The notes under the pieces are model-generated. The model made no database searches. It saw only the letters and a list, made by a program, of their open reading frames with translations, and had not been told where the DNA came from. This document shows positions 1 to 8,531 of a stretch of DNA of 64,000 bases, in pieces. Position 1 is the first letter of the stretch; each line of letters begins with the position of its first letter. This stretch comes from Micropterix aruncella. Lineage: Eukaryota > Arthropoda > Insecta > Lepidoptera > Micropterigidae. The DNA is taken from the NCBI GenBank assembly GCA_944548615.1, contig OX155967.1, forward strand, positions 22,498,752 through 22,562,751, read 5' to 3'. The position numbers were made by a program, and so were the translations under genes.

Positions 1-443
1 TTAATTGATCATCTGATAAAGCCTTCGTCACCCATAAATTATGCCAAAGGTTCAGTTCTCCGGTGATATCCAGGTTATAAAATTCTTGGAATGATTCTGC
101 GCTTTTGTGTAGGTCTGTAATGCTGGTTTTTGTCATATACAAGGGATGTAGCCTGTTTAAAGCAAACGCCGGAGTATTTTCTTGGGAGAATCGAATATTC
201 AATGATGAAATGAGTGAATCAATGTATGGTATTATCAGGGAACGCCGCCAATATTCGTTATCATTGTCTGATGGCGGATTACTTCTATGTGTTTGCTTAT
301 GAGCAAGACGTGGAACCGAAATTTCTATGTTCAAATCCATTGCAACAGCTCGTGCTTTTTGAAGTATTTCATTACTTATTCTATCAGGAAACTCGCGGTC
401 ATTTCTGAGAATGTCCTTGATATTTTTGATGTGTTCCCCTACC
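1..443 (-). pseudogene. hAT transposase C-terminal fragment, copy A1 (cut by window edge)
   Basis: On the minus strand this encodes the stretch leading into the hAT dimerisation domain, including VGEHIKNIKDILRN and SDNDNEYWRRSLIIPYIDS, as in the longer copies at 14259-16445 and 18320-20757. At 443 the homology stops abruptly and is replaced by pogo-like sequence, so the DNA-binding and catalytic N-terminal two thirds are missing. The 3' end lies outside the window. It cannot encode an active transposase. Confidence 0.85.
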
Positions 444-738
444 TGTAATGAATTTAATTCATTACGTTAAAAAACAGTGCTACTTGGGGCTTGTTGTAGG
501 CTCTGGCTCTTGCAGCTGCAGTCGCTTCGGGTTTCCTCAAGGATATGTCCCGGTGTCTGCGTCGAAATCCAGCCAACCATTGTTTGCCTGCCATCTTTTT
601 TTCATTGCTGAAGTTGAAGCCGGTAGGATAATTCAAAAACTTCGTTCCTTGTGAATCCAAACAATCTCGTTTCTAGTAATTTAATATGTTCCACCAGTTC
701 TCGTTCCATTTCATATGTGAAGACACTCCTGCCCATAC
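444..738 (-). pseudogene. pogo/Tigger-like transposase fragment, CENPB-type HTH exon, copy A1
   Basis: The minus strand reads MAGKQWLAGFRRRHRDISLR followed by KPEATAAARARAYNKP, a pattern typical of the CENPB-type helix-turn-helix of pogo, Tigger and jerky-like transposases. A second frame just upstream reads GRSVFTYEMERELVEHIKLL and then LETRLFGFTRNEVFELSYRL, which precedes that motif in the family, so one frameshift separates the two halves. Immediately upstream is TTTTGTTTTAG at about 739-749, a good splice acceptor, suggesting this was an internal exon. No DDE catalytic domain follows, because the sequence passes straight into hAT DNA at 443. Confidence 0.75.
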
Positions 739-1464
739 CTAAAACAAAAAGGTACGCGATAAAATCTGTGTGCTAGATGCTGATTTCAGTCGGGTGGCAT
801 CCGTTTGAAAAGATGGCTTTGAGCGAAGAGGCCTTTCTTTCGCGCGCCGGAAGAACGAAAGCTTTCTAGGGATTAGTCTTCACCAGAAAGGTTTCTTTAA
901 ACCTATTCAGTAGCGTCTAGCACCCGTAATTTAAATTATATACTCATATGTAAATATAAATTAAATACTGTCTCAAAAACGGCTTACGGCCATTTCATTT
1001 CATCGTATTGCCATTGAGGGCTGAATCAAGAACATGTCTGTCATACAAGACCTTTTACTTACTATGTGTTGTTTTGGGCAATAAGTTTAACAAGTTTAAC
1101 AAGGTAAAATTATATTTGCTCAAAAACGTACCAAATCATTTCCACTTATGTAAATATTTTTCTCGCTTCCGAATCGGCGCTTGCGAAGGGGACGAAGCTG
1201 GCTGCCATTGTGTATTTCGGGAACAGCATTATCTGCCGGGCGAAACGTTCCATCCACAATGTATAGCTCGTAACATGGACATTCAGGTCGCTGAACTGCT
1301 TTTTCGAATCTAAAAATCAAAGAAAACTCATAGTGCTCTAGGAAGTAATGATGAAAATAACATATTCAAAACCATTTTGTTTTGAATATGTTATGCTATC
1401 CATGCTAAGAATCCATGCTAAGAAAACGCGGAAGTTTAAAAAATACAAAGTAGGTAGGTACCCA
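739..1464. other. Non-coding spacer shared by all composite units
   Basis: No credible gene is seen. From about 838 the block matches 11605-12200 and 17335-17930 in the longer units, so it belongs to the ancestral composite. In minus-strand order it lies between the psq-type and CENPB-type remnants of the pogo-like gene and is best read as its former intron. A small duplication of ATCCATGCTAAG near 1396-1420 is present in the compact units but not in the copies near 12150 and 17880. Confidence 0.6.
1357..1394. repeat. Perfect 16-bp hairpin
   Basis: The arms 1357-1372 and 1379-1394 are exact reverse complements around a 6-base loop. The hairpin recurs intact at 3511-3548 and 17834-17871 and with one arm mismatch near 12107-12144. 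It lies in the presumed intron of the pogo-like remnant. Function is unknown; it could be a remnant terminal or subterminal inverted repeat. Confidence 0.7.
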
Positions 1465-1606
1465 TACATTTGTAGTTGGAGCTAAGACTTTATTTTGTTC
1501 CAGTGCATGTCTTCTAAGAGTCGAATGTGGGACGTTAAACACTTTAGAAGCCAATAGCCAGCCCATTTCATTATTTTCACAGCTTTAATTAATAGCCTTT
1601 TTCAGG
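1465..1606 (-). pseudogene. pogo-like psq-type HTH exon remnant, copy A1
   Basis: The minus strand encodes NNEMGWLLASKVFNVPHSTL then RRHALEQNKVLAPTTN, the psq-type helix-turn-helix start typical of pogo/jerky-like transposases, in which an xVLAPxTN segment leads into the next exon. The upstream part (LKKAI) is in another frame and contains a stop. Together with 444-738 it gives the expected family order on the minus strand: psq HTH, intron, CENPB HTH. Confidence 0.65.
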
Positions 1607-1659
1607 TTTTATCCCAATCCTGTCAGTCTGTTATTCTAAAATAGTTGCGAGGCATGATG

Positions 1660-1700
1660 CAAGGGCGTACCCAGGATTTCAGCTAGGAGGGGGCAGGGGG
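1660..1700. other. Candidate hAT 3' terminus, copy A1
   Basis: The sequence CAAGGGCGTACCCAGGATTT followed by a G-rich AGGAGGGGGCAGGGG stretch resembles the termini of ZMYM1-like invertebrate hAT elements (CAGGGGCGT-type ends). It lies about 200 bp beyond the transposase stop codon at 1862-1864, where a 3' terminal repeat is expected. Further copies are at 3814, 12399 and 18125. I found no matching inverted end upstream of the gene, so this remains a candidate. Confidence 0.45.
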
Positions 1701-1861
1701 TTGCTTATACCTGTTTCGAAAAGATCGTCGGTCGGGTATATTGAAACAAAAAATCATGAAAATTTACTTTTATTCATTAATTTTGATGATGACATAAAAC
1801 AAATATTATACATAATTATACTATACATTATGTATAATATATAATATTATGTATGTATATA

Positions 1862-2597
1862 TTAATTTAACAGTAATCTTCTCGGATTTGCCGAAAATTT
1901 GTCTATGACAGTCTTTTCAATAAACTCACTGTTGTCTTTTAAATAATTGCGATGTACGCTCATCAGACATAAACCCGTAAGCCTTTCTTCACCCATGGTG
2001 CTTCTAAGCCACGTTTTAACTCTTCGCAGCGTACTGAAGGACCGTTCTACGGTCGCCGTGGTGCATGGGATAGTGCTTAAAATAATTAATGCCTTTCTAA
2101 CAGCAGGGTAAAAAATGTTGGCTTCGTTGAACAGATCAACTACTTCTATGTTCCTTAATTGATCATCTGATAAAGCCTTTGTCACCCATAAATTATGCCA
2201 AAGGTTCAGTTCTCCGGTGATATCCAGGTTATAAAATTCTTGGAATGATTCTGCGTTTTTGTGTAGGTCTGTAATGCTGGTTTTTGTCATATACAAGGGA
2301 TGTAGCCTGTTTAAAGCAAACGCCGGAGTATTTTCTTGGGAGAATCGAATATTCAATGATGAAATGAGTGAATCAATGTATGGTATTATCAGGGAACGCC
2401 GCCAATATTCGTTATCATTGTCTGATGGCGGATTACTTCTATGTGTTTGCTTATGAGCAAGACGTGGAACCGAAATTTCTATGTTCAAATCCATTGCAAC
2501 AGCTCGTGCTTTTTGAAGTATTTCATTACTTATTCTATCAGGAAACTCGCGGTCATTTCTGAGAATGTCCTTGATATTTTTGATGTGTTCCCCTACC
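1862..2597 (-). pseudogene. hAT transposase C-terminal third, copy A2
   Basis: This is an open minus-strand frame from the junction at 2597 to the TAA at 1862-1864. It carries the hAT C-terminal dimerisation signature CTTATVERSFSTLRRVKTWL, whose glutamate is the third catalytic acidic residue of hAT enzymes, followed by GEERLTGLCLMSVHRN. The TTF-type zinc finger, the first two catalytic aspartates and the RW motif are absent because the unit switches to pogo-like DNA at 2598. It is a remnant without activity, though an isolated dimerisation peptide of about 210 residues could still be translated from the ATG at 2494. Confidence 0.88.
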
Positions 2598-2892
2598 TGT
2601 AATGAATTTAATTCATTACGTTAAAAAACAGTGCTACTTGGGGCTTGTTGTAGGCTCTGGCTCTTGCAGCTGCAGTCGCTTCGGGTTTCCTCAAGGATAT
2701 GTCCCGGTGTCTGCGTCGAAATCCAGCCAACCATTGTTTGCCTGCCATCTTTTTTTCATTGCTGAAGTTGAAGCCGGTAGGATAATTCAAAAACTTCGTT
2801 CCTTGTGAATCCAAACAATCTCGTTTCTAGTAATTTAATATGTTCCACCAGTTCTCGTTCCATTTCATATGTGAAGACACTCCTGCCCATAC
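2598..2892 (-). pseudogene. pogo-like CENPB-type HTH fragment, copy A2
   Basis: Second copy, 2154 bp from the fragment at 444-738, with the same internal frameshift and the same upstream acceptor-like TTTTGTTTTAG. Confidence 0.75.
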
Positions 2893-3618
2893 CTAAAACA
2901 AAAAGGTACGCGATAAAATCTGTGTGCTAGATGCTGATTTCAGTCGGGTGGCATCCGTTTGAAAAGATGGCTTTGAGCGAAGAGGCCTTTCTTTCGCGCG
3001 CCGGAAGAACGAAAGCTTTCTAGGGATTAGTCTTCACCAGAAAGGTTTCTTTAAACCTATTCAGTAGCGTCTAGCACCCGTAATTTAAATTATATACTCA
3101 TATGTAAATATAAATTAAATACTGTCTCAAAAACCGCTTACGGCCATTTCATTTCATCGTATTGCCATTGAGGGCTGAATCAAGAACATGTCTGTCATAC
3201 AAGACCTTTTACTTACTATGTGTTGTTTTGGGCAATAAGTTTAACAAGTTTAACAAGGTAAAATTATATTTGCTCAAAAACGTACCAAATCATTTCCACT
3301 TATGTAAATATTTTTCTCGCTTCCGAATCGGCGCTTGCGAAGGGGACGAAGCTGGCTGCCATTGTGTATTTCGGGAACAGCATTATCTGCCGGGCGAAAC
3401 GTTCCATCCACAATGTATAGCTCGTAACATGGACATTCAGGTCGCTGAACTGCTTTTTCGAATCTAAAAATCAAAGAAAACTCATAGTGCTCTAGGAAGT
3501 AATGATGAAAATAACATATTCAAAACCATTTTGTTTTGAATATGTTATGCTATCCATGCTAAGAATCCATGCTAAGAAAACGCGGAAGTTTAAAAAATAC
3601 AAAGTAGGTAGGTACCCA

Positions 3619-3760
3619 TACATTTGTAGTTGGAGCTAAGACTTTATTTTGTTCCAGTGCATGTCTTCTAAGAGTCGAATGTGGGACGTTAAACACTTTA
3701 GAAGCCAATAGCCAGCCCATTTCATTATTTTCACAGCTTTAATTAATAGCCTTTTTCAGG
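3619..3760 (-). pseudogene. pogo-like psq-type HTH remnant, copy A2
   Basis: Exact-period copy of the remnant at 1465-1606, with the same broken frame at its N-terminal side. Confidence 0.65.
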
Positions 3761-3813
3761 TTTTATCCCAATCCTGTCAGTCTGTTATTCTAAAATAGTT
3801 GCGAGGCATGATG

Positions 3814-3854
3814 CAAGGGCGTACCCAGGATTTCAGCTAGGAGGGGGCAGGGGG
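3814..3854. other. Candidate hAT 3' terminus, copy A2
   Basis: Second copy of the CAAGGGCGTACCCAGG end-like sequence, 2154 bp from the one at 1660. Confidence 0.45.
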
Positions 3855-4015
3855 TTGCTTATACCTGTTTCGAAAAGATCGTCGGTCGGGTATATTGAAA
3901 CAAAAAATCATGAAAATTGACTTTTATTCATTAATTTTGATGATGACATAAAACAAATATTATACATAATTATACTATACATTATGTATAATATATAATA
4001 TTATGTATGTATATA

Positions 4016-4589
4016 TTAATTTAACAGTAATCTTCTCGGATTTGCCGAAAATTTGTCTATGACAGTCTTTTCAATAAACTCACTGTTGTCTTTTAAATAA
4101 TTGCGATGTACGCTCATCAGACATAAACCCGTAAGCCTTTCTTCACCCATGGTGCTTCTAAGCCACGTTTTAACTCTTCGCAGCGTACTGAAGGACCGTT
4201 CTACGGTCGCCGTGGTGCATGGGATAGTGCTTAAAATAATTAATGCCTTTCTGACAGCAGGGTAAAAAATGTTGGCTTCGTTGAACAGATCAACTACTTC
4301 TATGTTCCTTAATTGATCATCTGATAAAGCCTTCGTCACCCATAAATTATGCCAAAGGTTCAGTTCTCCGGTGATATCCAGGTTATAAAATTCTTGGAAT
4401 GATTCTGCGTTTTTGTTTAGGTCTGTAATGCTGGTTTTTGTCATATACAAGGGATGTAGCCTGTTTAAAGCAAACGCCGGAGTATTTTCTTGGGAGAATC
4501 GAATATTCAATGATGAAATGAGTGAATCAATGTATGGTATTATCAGGGAACGCCGCCAATATTCGTTATCATTGTCTGATGGCGGATTA
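4016..4589 (-). pseudogene. hAT transposase C-terminal fragment, copy A3, split by an insert
   Basis: Same C-terminal dimerisation fragment as 1862-2597, with the ERSFSTLRRVKTWL core intact. The homology breaks at 4589 within the codons for NPPSDN. The missing upstream part (KQTHRS, NEILQKARAVAMDLN) resumes at 8072-8236 on the far side of a 3482-bp insert. The frame stays open into the insert as far as 4663, which would make a chimeric N-terminus with no known meaning. Confidence 0.85.
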
Positions 4590-4664
4590 AAACATAAAAA
4601 CATAAAACAAGACCTCCCTGGTCTAAGCAAAATACGGCATAGGCACATGCCGAAACACAGCACT

Positions 4665-5024
4665 TCACTCGTCGGCGTGGTGCGCCATTCCAGAGGTGAC
4701 CAGTTGTTGTTGGAAGAAATCAGACAGGATTTCCTCGTTCGCGTCCATATCCTCTAGGGCCTCCTCGTCAGGCTCAGATTCGGCTGGGTCTGCTCCCCCG
4801 GAGAAGAGCTCGCGTGCTCTCTCCGTGTTGCACATGTTTAATTCGTGTACAGCTTCAGCTAATTGAGCTGCACGTCTCTTCTTCCCTTTGCTGATGGATG
4901 TCGTCGGGCCTTCATCTACTGCAAATTCAGTCACTCCTTCTGCTACTCCGAGCCCGAGATCAATTATCCCCTCGCCAGCCGGGTTTGTTTGCGTGAGTTC
5001 GAATGGGGACGTAGATGCACCCAT
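4665..5024 (-). CDS. Unrecognised 119-residue reading frame with acidic C-terminus
   Basis: A minus-strand frame with a true ATG. I do not recognise it. Visible features are a basic patch SKGKKRRAAQLAEAVHEL at about residues 44-61, compatible with a nuclear signal or a helix, then an acidic stretch ESEPDEEALEDMDANEEILS at about 82-101 and an FFQQQ end. The biased composition looks more like protein than random frame. It ends about 75 bp before the left edge of the insert, so it may be the C-terminal part of an element-encoded or captured protein. It may be one exon of a longer gene that includes 5111-5472. Confidence 0.35.
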   Translation of the reverse strand: MGASTSPFELTQTNPAGEGIIDLGLGVAEGVTEFAVDEGPTTSISKGKKRRAAQLAEAVHELNMCNTERARELFSGGADPAESEPDEEALEDMDANEEILSDFFQQQLVTSGMAHHADE

Positions 5025-5110
5025 CTATTGGCTTCTCCTGGCGACGATATCTTCTATGATGTTAGAAACCGCGGTGCACACTAGGTTCGAGTTGAAATTG
5101 ATTGATTGGC

Positions 5111-5472
5111 TTACGCCGCAAGGTGAACAGACCGTCCAGGAGCGCCAGAAGATTGACTCCTAGGGGAAACTAGCCCTGTTAGGCCAGAGTCTTTCCGGGC
5201 TCGCGCTTCATGCGTGGAGGCCGCTGAATGGGAGTTGACCCGTGAGTCTGCCATACCAGGAGAGGGGCTGGTCGATGGCAATTCTCGGCCGTTCCCGTTG
5301 AAAATTTTGTGGCAATAGGTCCATCGATTTTCTGTACTCTCGTCGCTTCTTTGTACAAACACATCACCTCCATACGAAACAGCGTGGGCCACCGCTGCGA
5401 GTGTCCTTAAATCAGCGAAATTCGTAGAAGAATCCTCGAACTGACTCCTGGCTTCGTCATAGTATGCAGGAT
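5111..5472 (-). CDS. Unrecognised exon-like frame behind a splice acceptor
   Basis: On the minus strand TTTTCTATTGCAG (AG at 5473-5474) is a strong acceptor. Directly after it an open frame reads DPAYYDEARSQFEDSSTNF, then ADLRTLAAVAHAVSYGGDVF and VQRSDESTENRWTYCHKIF, which has normal protein-like composition. Further on the frame enters the repeated GC-rich block near 5115-5260, where coding becomes doubtful, so the true exon may end near 5290. No known domain is recognised. A likely downstream partner on the same strand is the frame at 4665-5024. Confidence 0.35.
5115..5260. repeat. Diverged direct repeat, copy 1 (partner 6300-6440)
   Basis: The two blocks share TTGACTCCTAGGGGA, TGCGTGGAGGCCGC and GTTGACCCGTG in the same order and spacing, roughly 70 percent alike by eye and about 1190 bp apart in the same orientation. 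Their GC content is clearly higher than the flanks. Repeated 5' UTR sequence of a retroelement is one possible explanation. Confidence 0.6.
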
Positions 5473-5498
5473 CTGCAATAGAAAATTGTTTTGGATAA

Positions 5499-5559
5499 AT
5501 AAATAAAATACCTGTTGCTTACCTAAATAAATAAAATAAAATAAAAATAAAATAAAAGC
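5499..5559. repeat. A-rich simple repeat (AAATA/AAAATA)
   Basis: Runs of AATAAAAT-type repeats, interrupted once by a short TACCTGTTGCTTACC segment. It lies just upstream (minus strand) of the splice acceptor at 5473, compatible with intron sequence. Confidence 0.7.
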
Positions 5560-5777
5560 TAGCTACTGCCTAAATCTGGATAAAAGCAAGAATAATCAAA
5601 GAAATAAACGGTTGTCACCGCAAACTTTCCCGGCAAGTAGTCTAGGACCCAATGAAAGATTTTGAGCGTAATGTCCCTACCAGAAGGAGGTTGACCTTAT
5701 TGTAAGAAAACCTAATAAGTGACCTTATTGCGGCGAAGAGTACTCATTGTGAGAATGCAACGTATTAAACACGTCCG
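5560..5777. other. No recognisable gene
   Basis: Mixed-composition sequence between the A-rich repeat and the first inverted-repeat arm. Only short frames with unfamiliar translations are present. Confidence 0.5.
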
Positions 5778-6048
5778 ATTCAATGGTTTATAACTAGAGC
5801 TGTCAACTACAACGGGCGAACCCGTCACCTCAGGAAGTTTTAACGATATTAGATCGTTCTTTCTTCCGTGAGATGAGCGCAGAATACTTGGGACGAAAAA
5901 CAATCGACTGTCTAGTTACGTCACCTGCCCGTCAGAGGATAACGCCTTACGGCGAGTCACCGGGTATGGTAACCAGCGGGCAGCCTCGCCCCCTGACTAC
6001 CAGTTTGGAAGGATATCTCTATCTGGAATTAACCTTCAGGATACCTCC
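5778..6048. repeat. Large diverged inverted repeat, left arm (partner 7036-7310)
   Basis: The left arm matches the reverse complement of 7036-7310 over about 270 bp. Shared landmarks in order are AACTACAACGGGC, CACCTCAGGAAGTTTTAAC, CTGTCTAGTTACG, AACGCCTTACGGC, CAGCGGGCA and AAGGATATCTC; identity is roughly 75-80 percent by eye. The arms are separated by about 990 bp. They may be two opposite insertions of one element or the arms of a hairpin-forming unit. Confidence 0.75.
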
Positions 6049-6299
6049 TGCCTTCTGACTGGTTACAGGATCGAGATCGCTTGCGCGGTCCTCTCCCTTA
6101 TGTAACGGTGATACGGTGTCTACCGAATCTATCGCGGACCACGGCATCCTTAGCCCGGCTTATTCAACCGGGATCAGGTGGCCGAATGGTCGTTTCAAGA
6201 GAAGTTGCCGTAAGGTTAACAACTACCCCCGATCTATAGGAAACATTACTGTTTTCAGACTCCCCCGGCTGTTAGTCCGAATGCACAATCGATTGGCTG

Positions 6300-6440
6300 T
6301 CGCCGCACGGTGCGCAAACCTTCCAGGAGCGAACGAAGGTTGACTCCTAGGGGAGACTGGCTCGCAGGCCAGCGTCCTACCCTGGGTCCCACTTCTGCGT
6401 GGAGGCCGCCGGATGGGTGTTGACCCGTGCGTTTGACCGA
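6300..6440. repeat. Diverged direct repeat, copy 2 (partner 5115-5260)
   Basis: Carries TTGACTCCTAGGGGAGACT and GGAGGCCGCCGGATGGGTG, matching the block at 5115-5260. It lies in the loop between the two inverted-repeat arms. Confidence 0.6.
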
Positions 6441-7035
6441 GCCTATACAACTGGGTTTTAGTGGCCAAACTGCAACAGGGCCCATTAGCTCTCAAAAGCG
6501 TCGACACAGCCGAGCTCGGCACCCCGGCTCTAGTGGCCGGCCCAAGCCATTCGACGGGCAGCTCGGCTGACAGACCTACATGCTTTCGGCCAGCTGCACT
6601 CTATGTCAAGTGATGACAAGGATAATCGTATGCATAATACATTATTTATTTATTTATTTATTTAGTAACACATCTAGTAAACAATTAATGTCATATTTGT
6701 AAGTAAGATGTTAGCAAGAAATTGATGCGACATTATTTTTAATGTTTGACACAGTCGCCTAACTAGGCCTAGGCCTGTTCTAAGGCAGACTTTTAATGAA
6801 TAGATATTAAGTCTGCACTGTCAACTTAAACTATAGTTAGTTTTATTGATTATTTTTTATAATTATTTTTATTTGTGGTTTTAGTAAATAAACCCGGCGG
6901 CTGAGCACCAACCGGGCGCGTCTCCAGGTGGCGGATAGGAGAACGCCCGAAGGGACCCCGGCTCGAGGGATGATACCCGAGGCCGGGTGCTCTTCGGGTA
7001 GTGGTGGCTAATACACTGTGTGTGGAAGGCCCCAC
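6441..7035. other. Inter-arm region with a short ATTT microsatellite
   Basis: Holds an ATTT-type microsatellite at 6642-6664, AT-rich sequence to about 6890, then a GC-rich block (6890-7000) containing AAACCCGGCGGCTGAGCACC. That block has the look of a retroelement untranslated region, but I cannot assign it to a family. No supported gene. Confidence 0.4.
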
Positions 7036-7310
7036 CGCGGACTGATGGTTAATTCCGGACGGAGATATCCTTCTAAAACTGGTAGGTAGTCATGGAGCGA
7101 GGATGCCCGCTGGGTACCTTTCCCGGTGCCTTGCCGTAAGGCGTTGGCCTCTGTCGGGCAGGTAGCGTAACTAGACAGTGGCTTGTTTTTCATCCCAGTC
7201 CTCAGCGCTCACACCTCACGGGAGACAGAATGATCTAATATTGTTAAAACTTCCTGAGGTGACTGGTTTGCCCGTTGTAGTTGGCATTTCTAGTTATGGC
7301 TTTGACCAAT
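7036..7310. repeat. Large diverged inverted repeat, right arm (partner 5778-6048)
   Basis: Reverse-complement partner of 5778-6048. Both arms keep a short open frame around LKLPEVTGxPVVV, but it is too short to call a gene. Confidence 0.75.
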
Positions 7311-7326
7311 CTAATATCCTATATAA

Positions 7327-7896
7327 TCAATGGCGTATTCTCTGTTGTACTACCCGCTTGGCAACGCGTTGGATATAGGCGCGCCGGTCGTCCGGAATAT
7401 TGGCCTCCATCCTCTCGATTGGTGTTAAGCTCAGCACAGGCTTATGGGCAACTTTCCTGCGTTTCGGCCCCTTCTGAGGGGAGTTAATCACACCAGCCGA
7501 AGTGAAATGTTGTGCCCAGCTCTCAAACGCGTCGTTGATCACGCACATCACTACCTCCTGCACTGGCCTCTCCTTGTAGATGGCGGCCGCAATCCTGTAG
7601 ACATTTGAGACAAGTAGATGGGTATTGTAGTCAGTGCAGGAGGAGTGATCCACCGATGAGCGCCCACCCTTGAGTATCTTGGCCCTTTGCAGTTCGGCCC
7701 GAGAGGCAAATCGCCAGGCCCTCTCCATCATACCCTCGTGAAGTGCAGAATTCGCCAGGTACTTTTCCTTACTGAAAAATTTTCCCTGCGAGGAGAGGGA
7801 GCAACCCTTTGCAGGAACTTCTAGAAAAATTATGAAGTAAACAAGAAAAAAACAACAAATACAATATGAAAAACAACTGGCAGACCAAAAGGTCAC
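7327..7896 (-). CDS. Unrecognised 189-residue frame; C-terminal part looks coding
   Basis: The first 27 residues of this minus-strand frame are hydrophobic and low-complexity (for example FSYCICCFFLVYFIIFLEVP) and end at TTTTTCTAG, a possible splice acceptor near 7822, so they are probably intron. The rest has balanced protein-like composition: HEGMMERAWRFASRAELQRA, SNVYRIAAAIYKERPVQEVV and a basic segment SPQKGPKRRKVAHKP, ending in RRAYIQRVAKRVVQQRIRH. I do not recognise the family. It is the most 5' coding candidate of the 4590-8071 insert on the minus strand. Confidence 0.35.
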   Translation of the reverse strand: MTFWSASCFSYCICCFFLVYFIIFLEVPAKGCSLSSQGKFFSKEKYLANSALHEGMMERAWRFASRAELQRAKILKGGRSSVDHSSCTDYNTHLLVSNVYRIAAAIYKERPVQEVVMCVINDAFESWAQHFTSAGVINSPQKGPKRRKVAHKPVLSLTPIERMEANIPDDRRAYIQRVAKRVVQQRIRH

Positions 7897-8071
7897 GAGT
7901 CACATTAAGAAAGCCAAAAGCAAGGCAAATAAAGTCACAAAAAATAAATATAATGAGATAATGTAAGTGGCAGCGCCCAATTTACTAATATCACCAACAG
8001 ACCGATTAGCAGGTTTAAACGTTAGACACGTGCCTCTCGGAAGTGGTCGTTGACTAACAGGAATCCATTCC

Positions 8072-8236
8072 TTACTTCTATGTGTTTGCTTATGAGCAAG
8101 ACGTGGAACCGAAATTTCTATGTTCAAATCCATTGCAACAGCTCGTGCTTTTTGAAGTATTTCATTACTTATTCTATCAGGAAACTCGCGGTTATTTCTG
8201 AGAATGTCCTTGATATTTTTGATGTGTTCCCCTACC
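8072..8236 (-). pseudogene. hAT transposase fragment, remainder of copy A3
   Basis: Resumes the sequence lost at 4589: the minus strand encodes VGEHIKNIKDILRNNREFPD then RISNEILQKARAVAMDLN. It ends at the same hAT/pogo junction (CCCCTACC) as the units at 443 and 2597, confirming that this is the interrupted third compact unit. Confidence 0.85.
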
Positions 8237-8531
8237 TGTAATGAATTTAATTCATTACGTAAAAAAACAGTGCTACTTGGGGCTTGTTGTAGGCTCTGGC
8301 TCTTGCAGCTGCAGTCGCTTCGGGTTTCCTCAAGGATATGTCCCGGTGTCTGCGTCGAAATCCAGCCAACCATTGTTTGCCTGCCATCTTTTTTTCATTG
8401 CTGAAGTTGAAGCCGGTAGGATAATTCAAATACTTCGTTCCTTGTGAATCCAAACAATCTCGTTTCTAGTAATTTAATATGTTCCACCAGTTCTCGTTCC
8501 ATTTCATAAGTGAAGACACTCCTGTCCATAC
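8237..8531 (-). pseudogene. pogo-like CENPB-type HTH fragment, copy A3
   Basis: Third copy of the WLAGFRRRHRDISLRKPEA fragment with the same frameshift; it differs from the others by a handful of substitutions (for example FFYVMN for FFNVMN). The acceptor-like TTTTGTTTTAG is again just upstream on the minus strand. Confidence 0.75.

Larger units (their letters stand above)
1..4589. repeat. Head-to-tail tandem array of a 2154-bp composite hAT/pogo unit (2.13 copies)
   Basis: Position 1 aligns with 2155 and again with 4309, and every internal landmark recurs at exactly 2154 bp (for example the hAT stop codon at 1862 and 4016). The first two copies are almost identical, with a few substitutions near 107/2261 and 976/3130. 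The third is cut at 4589 by the insert at 4590-8071 and resumes at 8072. Read on the minus strand, each unit holds a psq-type HTH remnant, a CENPB-type HTH remnant and the C-terminal third of a hAT transposase. Near-identity with an exact period indicates recent tandem duplication rather than separate transpositions. Confidence 0.9.
4590..8071 (-). mobile_element. 3482-bp insert of unidentified class in a hAT remnant
   Basis: The hAT remnant is continuous up to GCGGATTA (ending at 4589) and resumes with TTACTTCTATG at 8072, leaving a possible 3-bp TTA target duplication. All plausible frames inside (4665-5024, 5111-5472, 7327-7896) are on the minus strand. On that strand the right-hand end is a T-rich tail of TATGTTTT-like repeats, which suggests a non-LTR retrotransposon or its non-autonomous derivative. 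No reverse transcriptase, endonuclease, DDE or helicase motif is visible and no terminal inverted repeat was found. It also holds a diverged direct repeat and a large inverted repeat. Class is undetermined. Confidence 0.5.

Noticed and set aside
1008..1313. 101-residue plus-strand frame repeated in all composite units, with a 66-residue frame opposite
   Set aside because: Conservation is explained by recent duplication of the whole unit. Neither frame resembles a known protein, and they lie in what appears to be a pogo-gene intron.
4413..4757. 114-residue plus-strand frame spanning the hAT/insert junction
   Set aside because: Created by joining antisense hAT sequence to the insert; no plausible product.
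4590..8071. PIF/Harbinger element, suggested by a 3-bp TTA duplication
   Set aside because: No terminal inverted repeats, no Harbinger transposase or Myb-like protein, and a T-rich repeat tail at one end instead.
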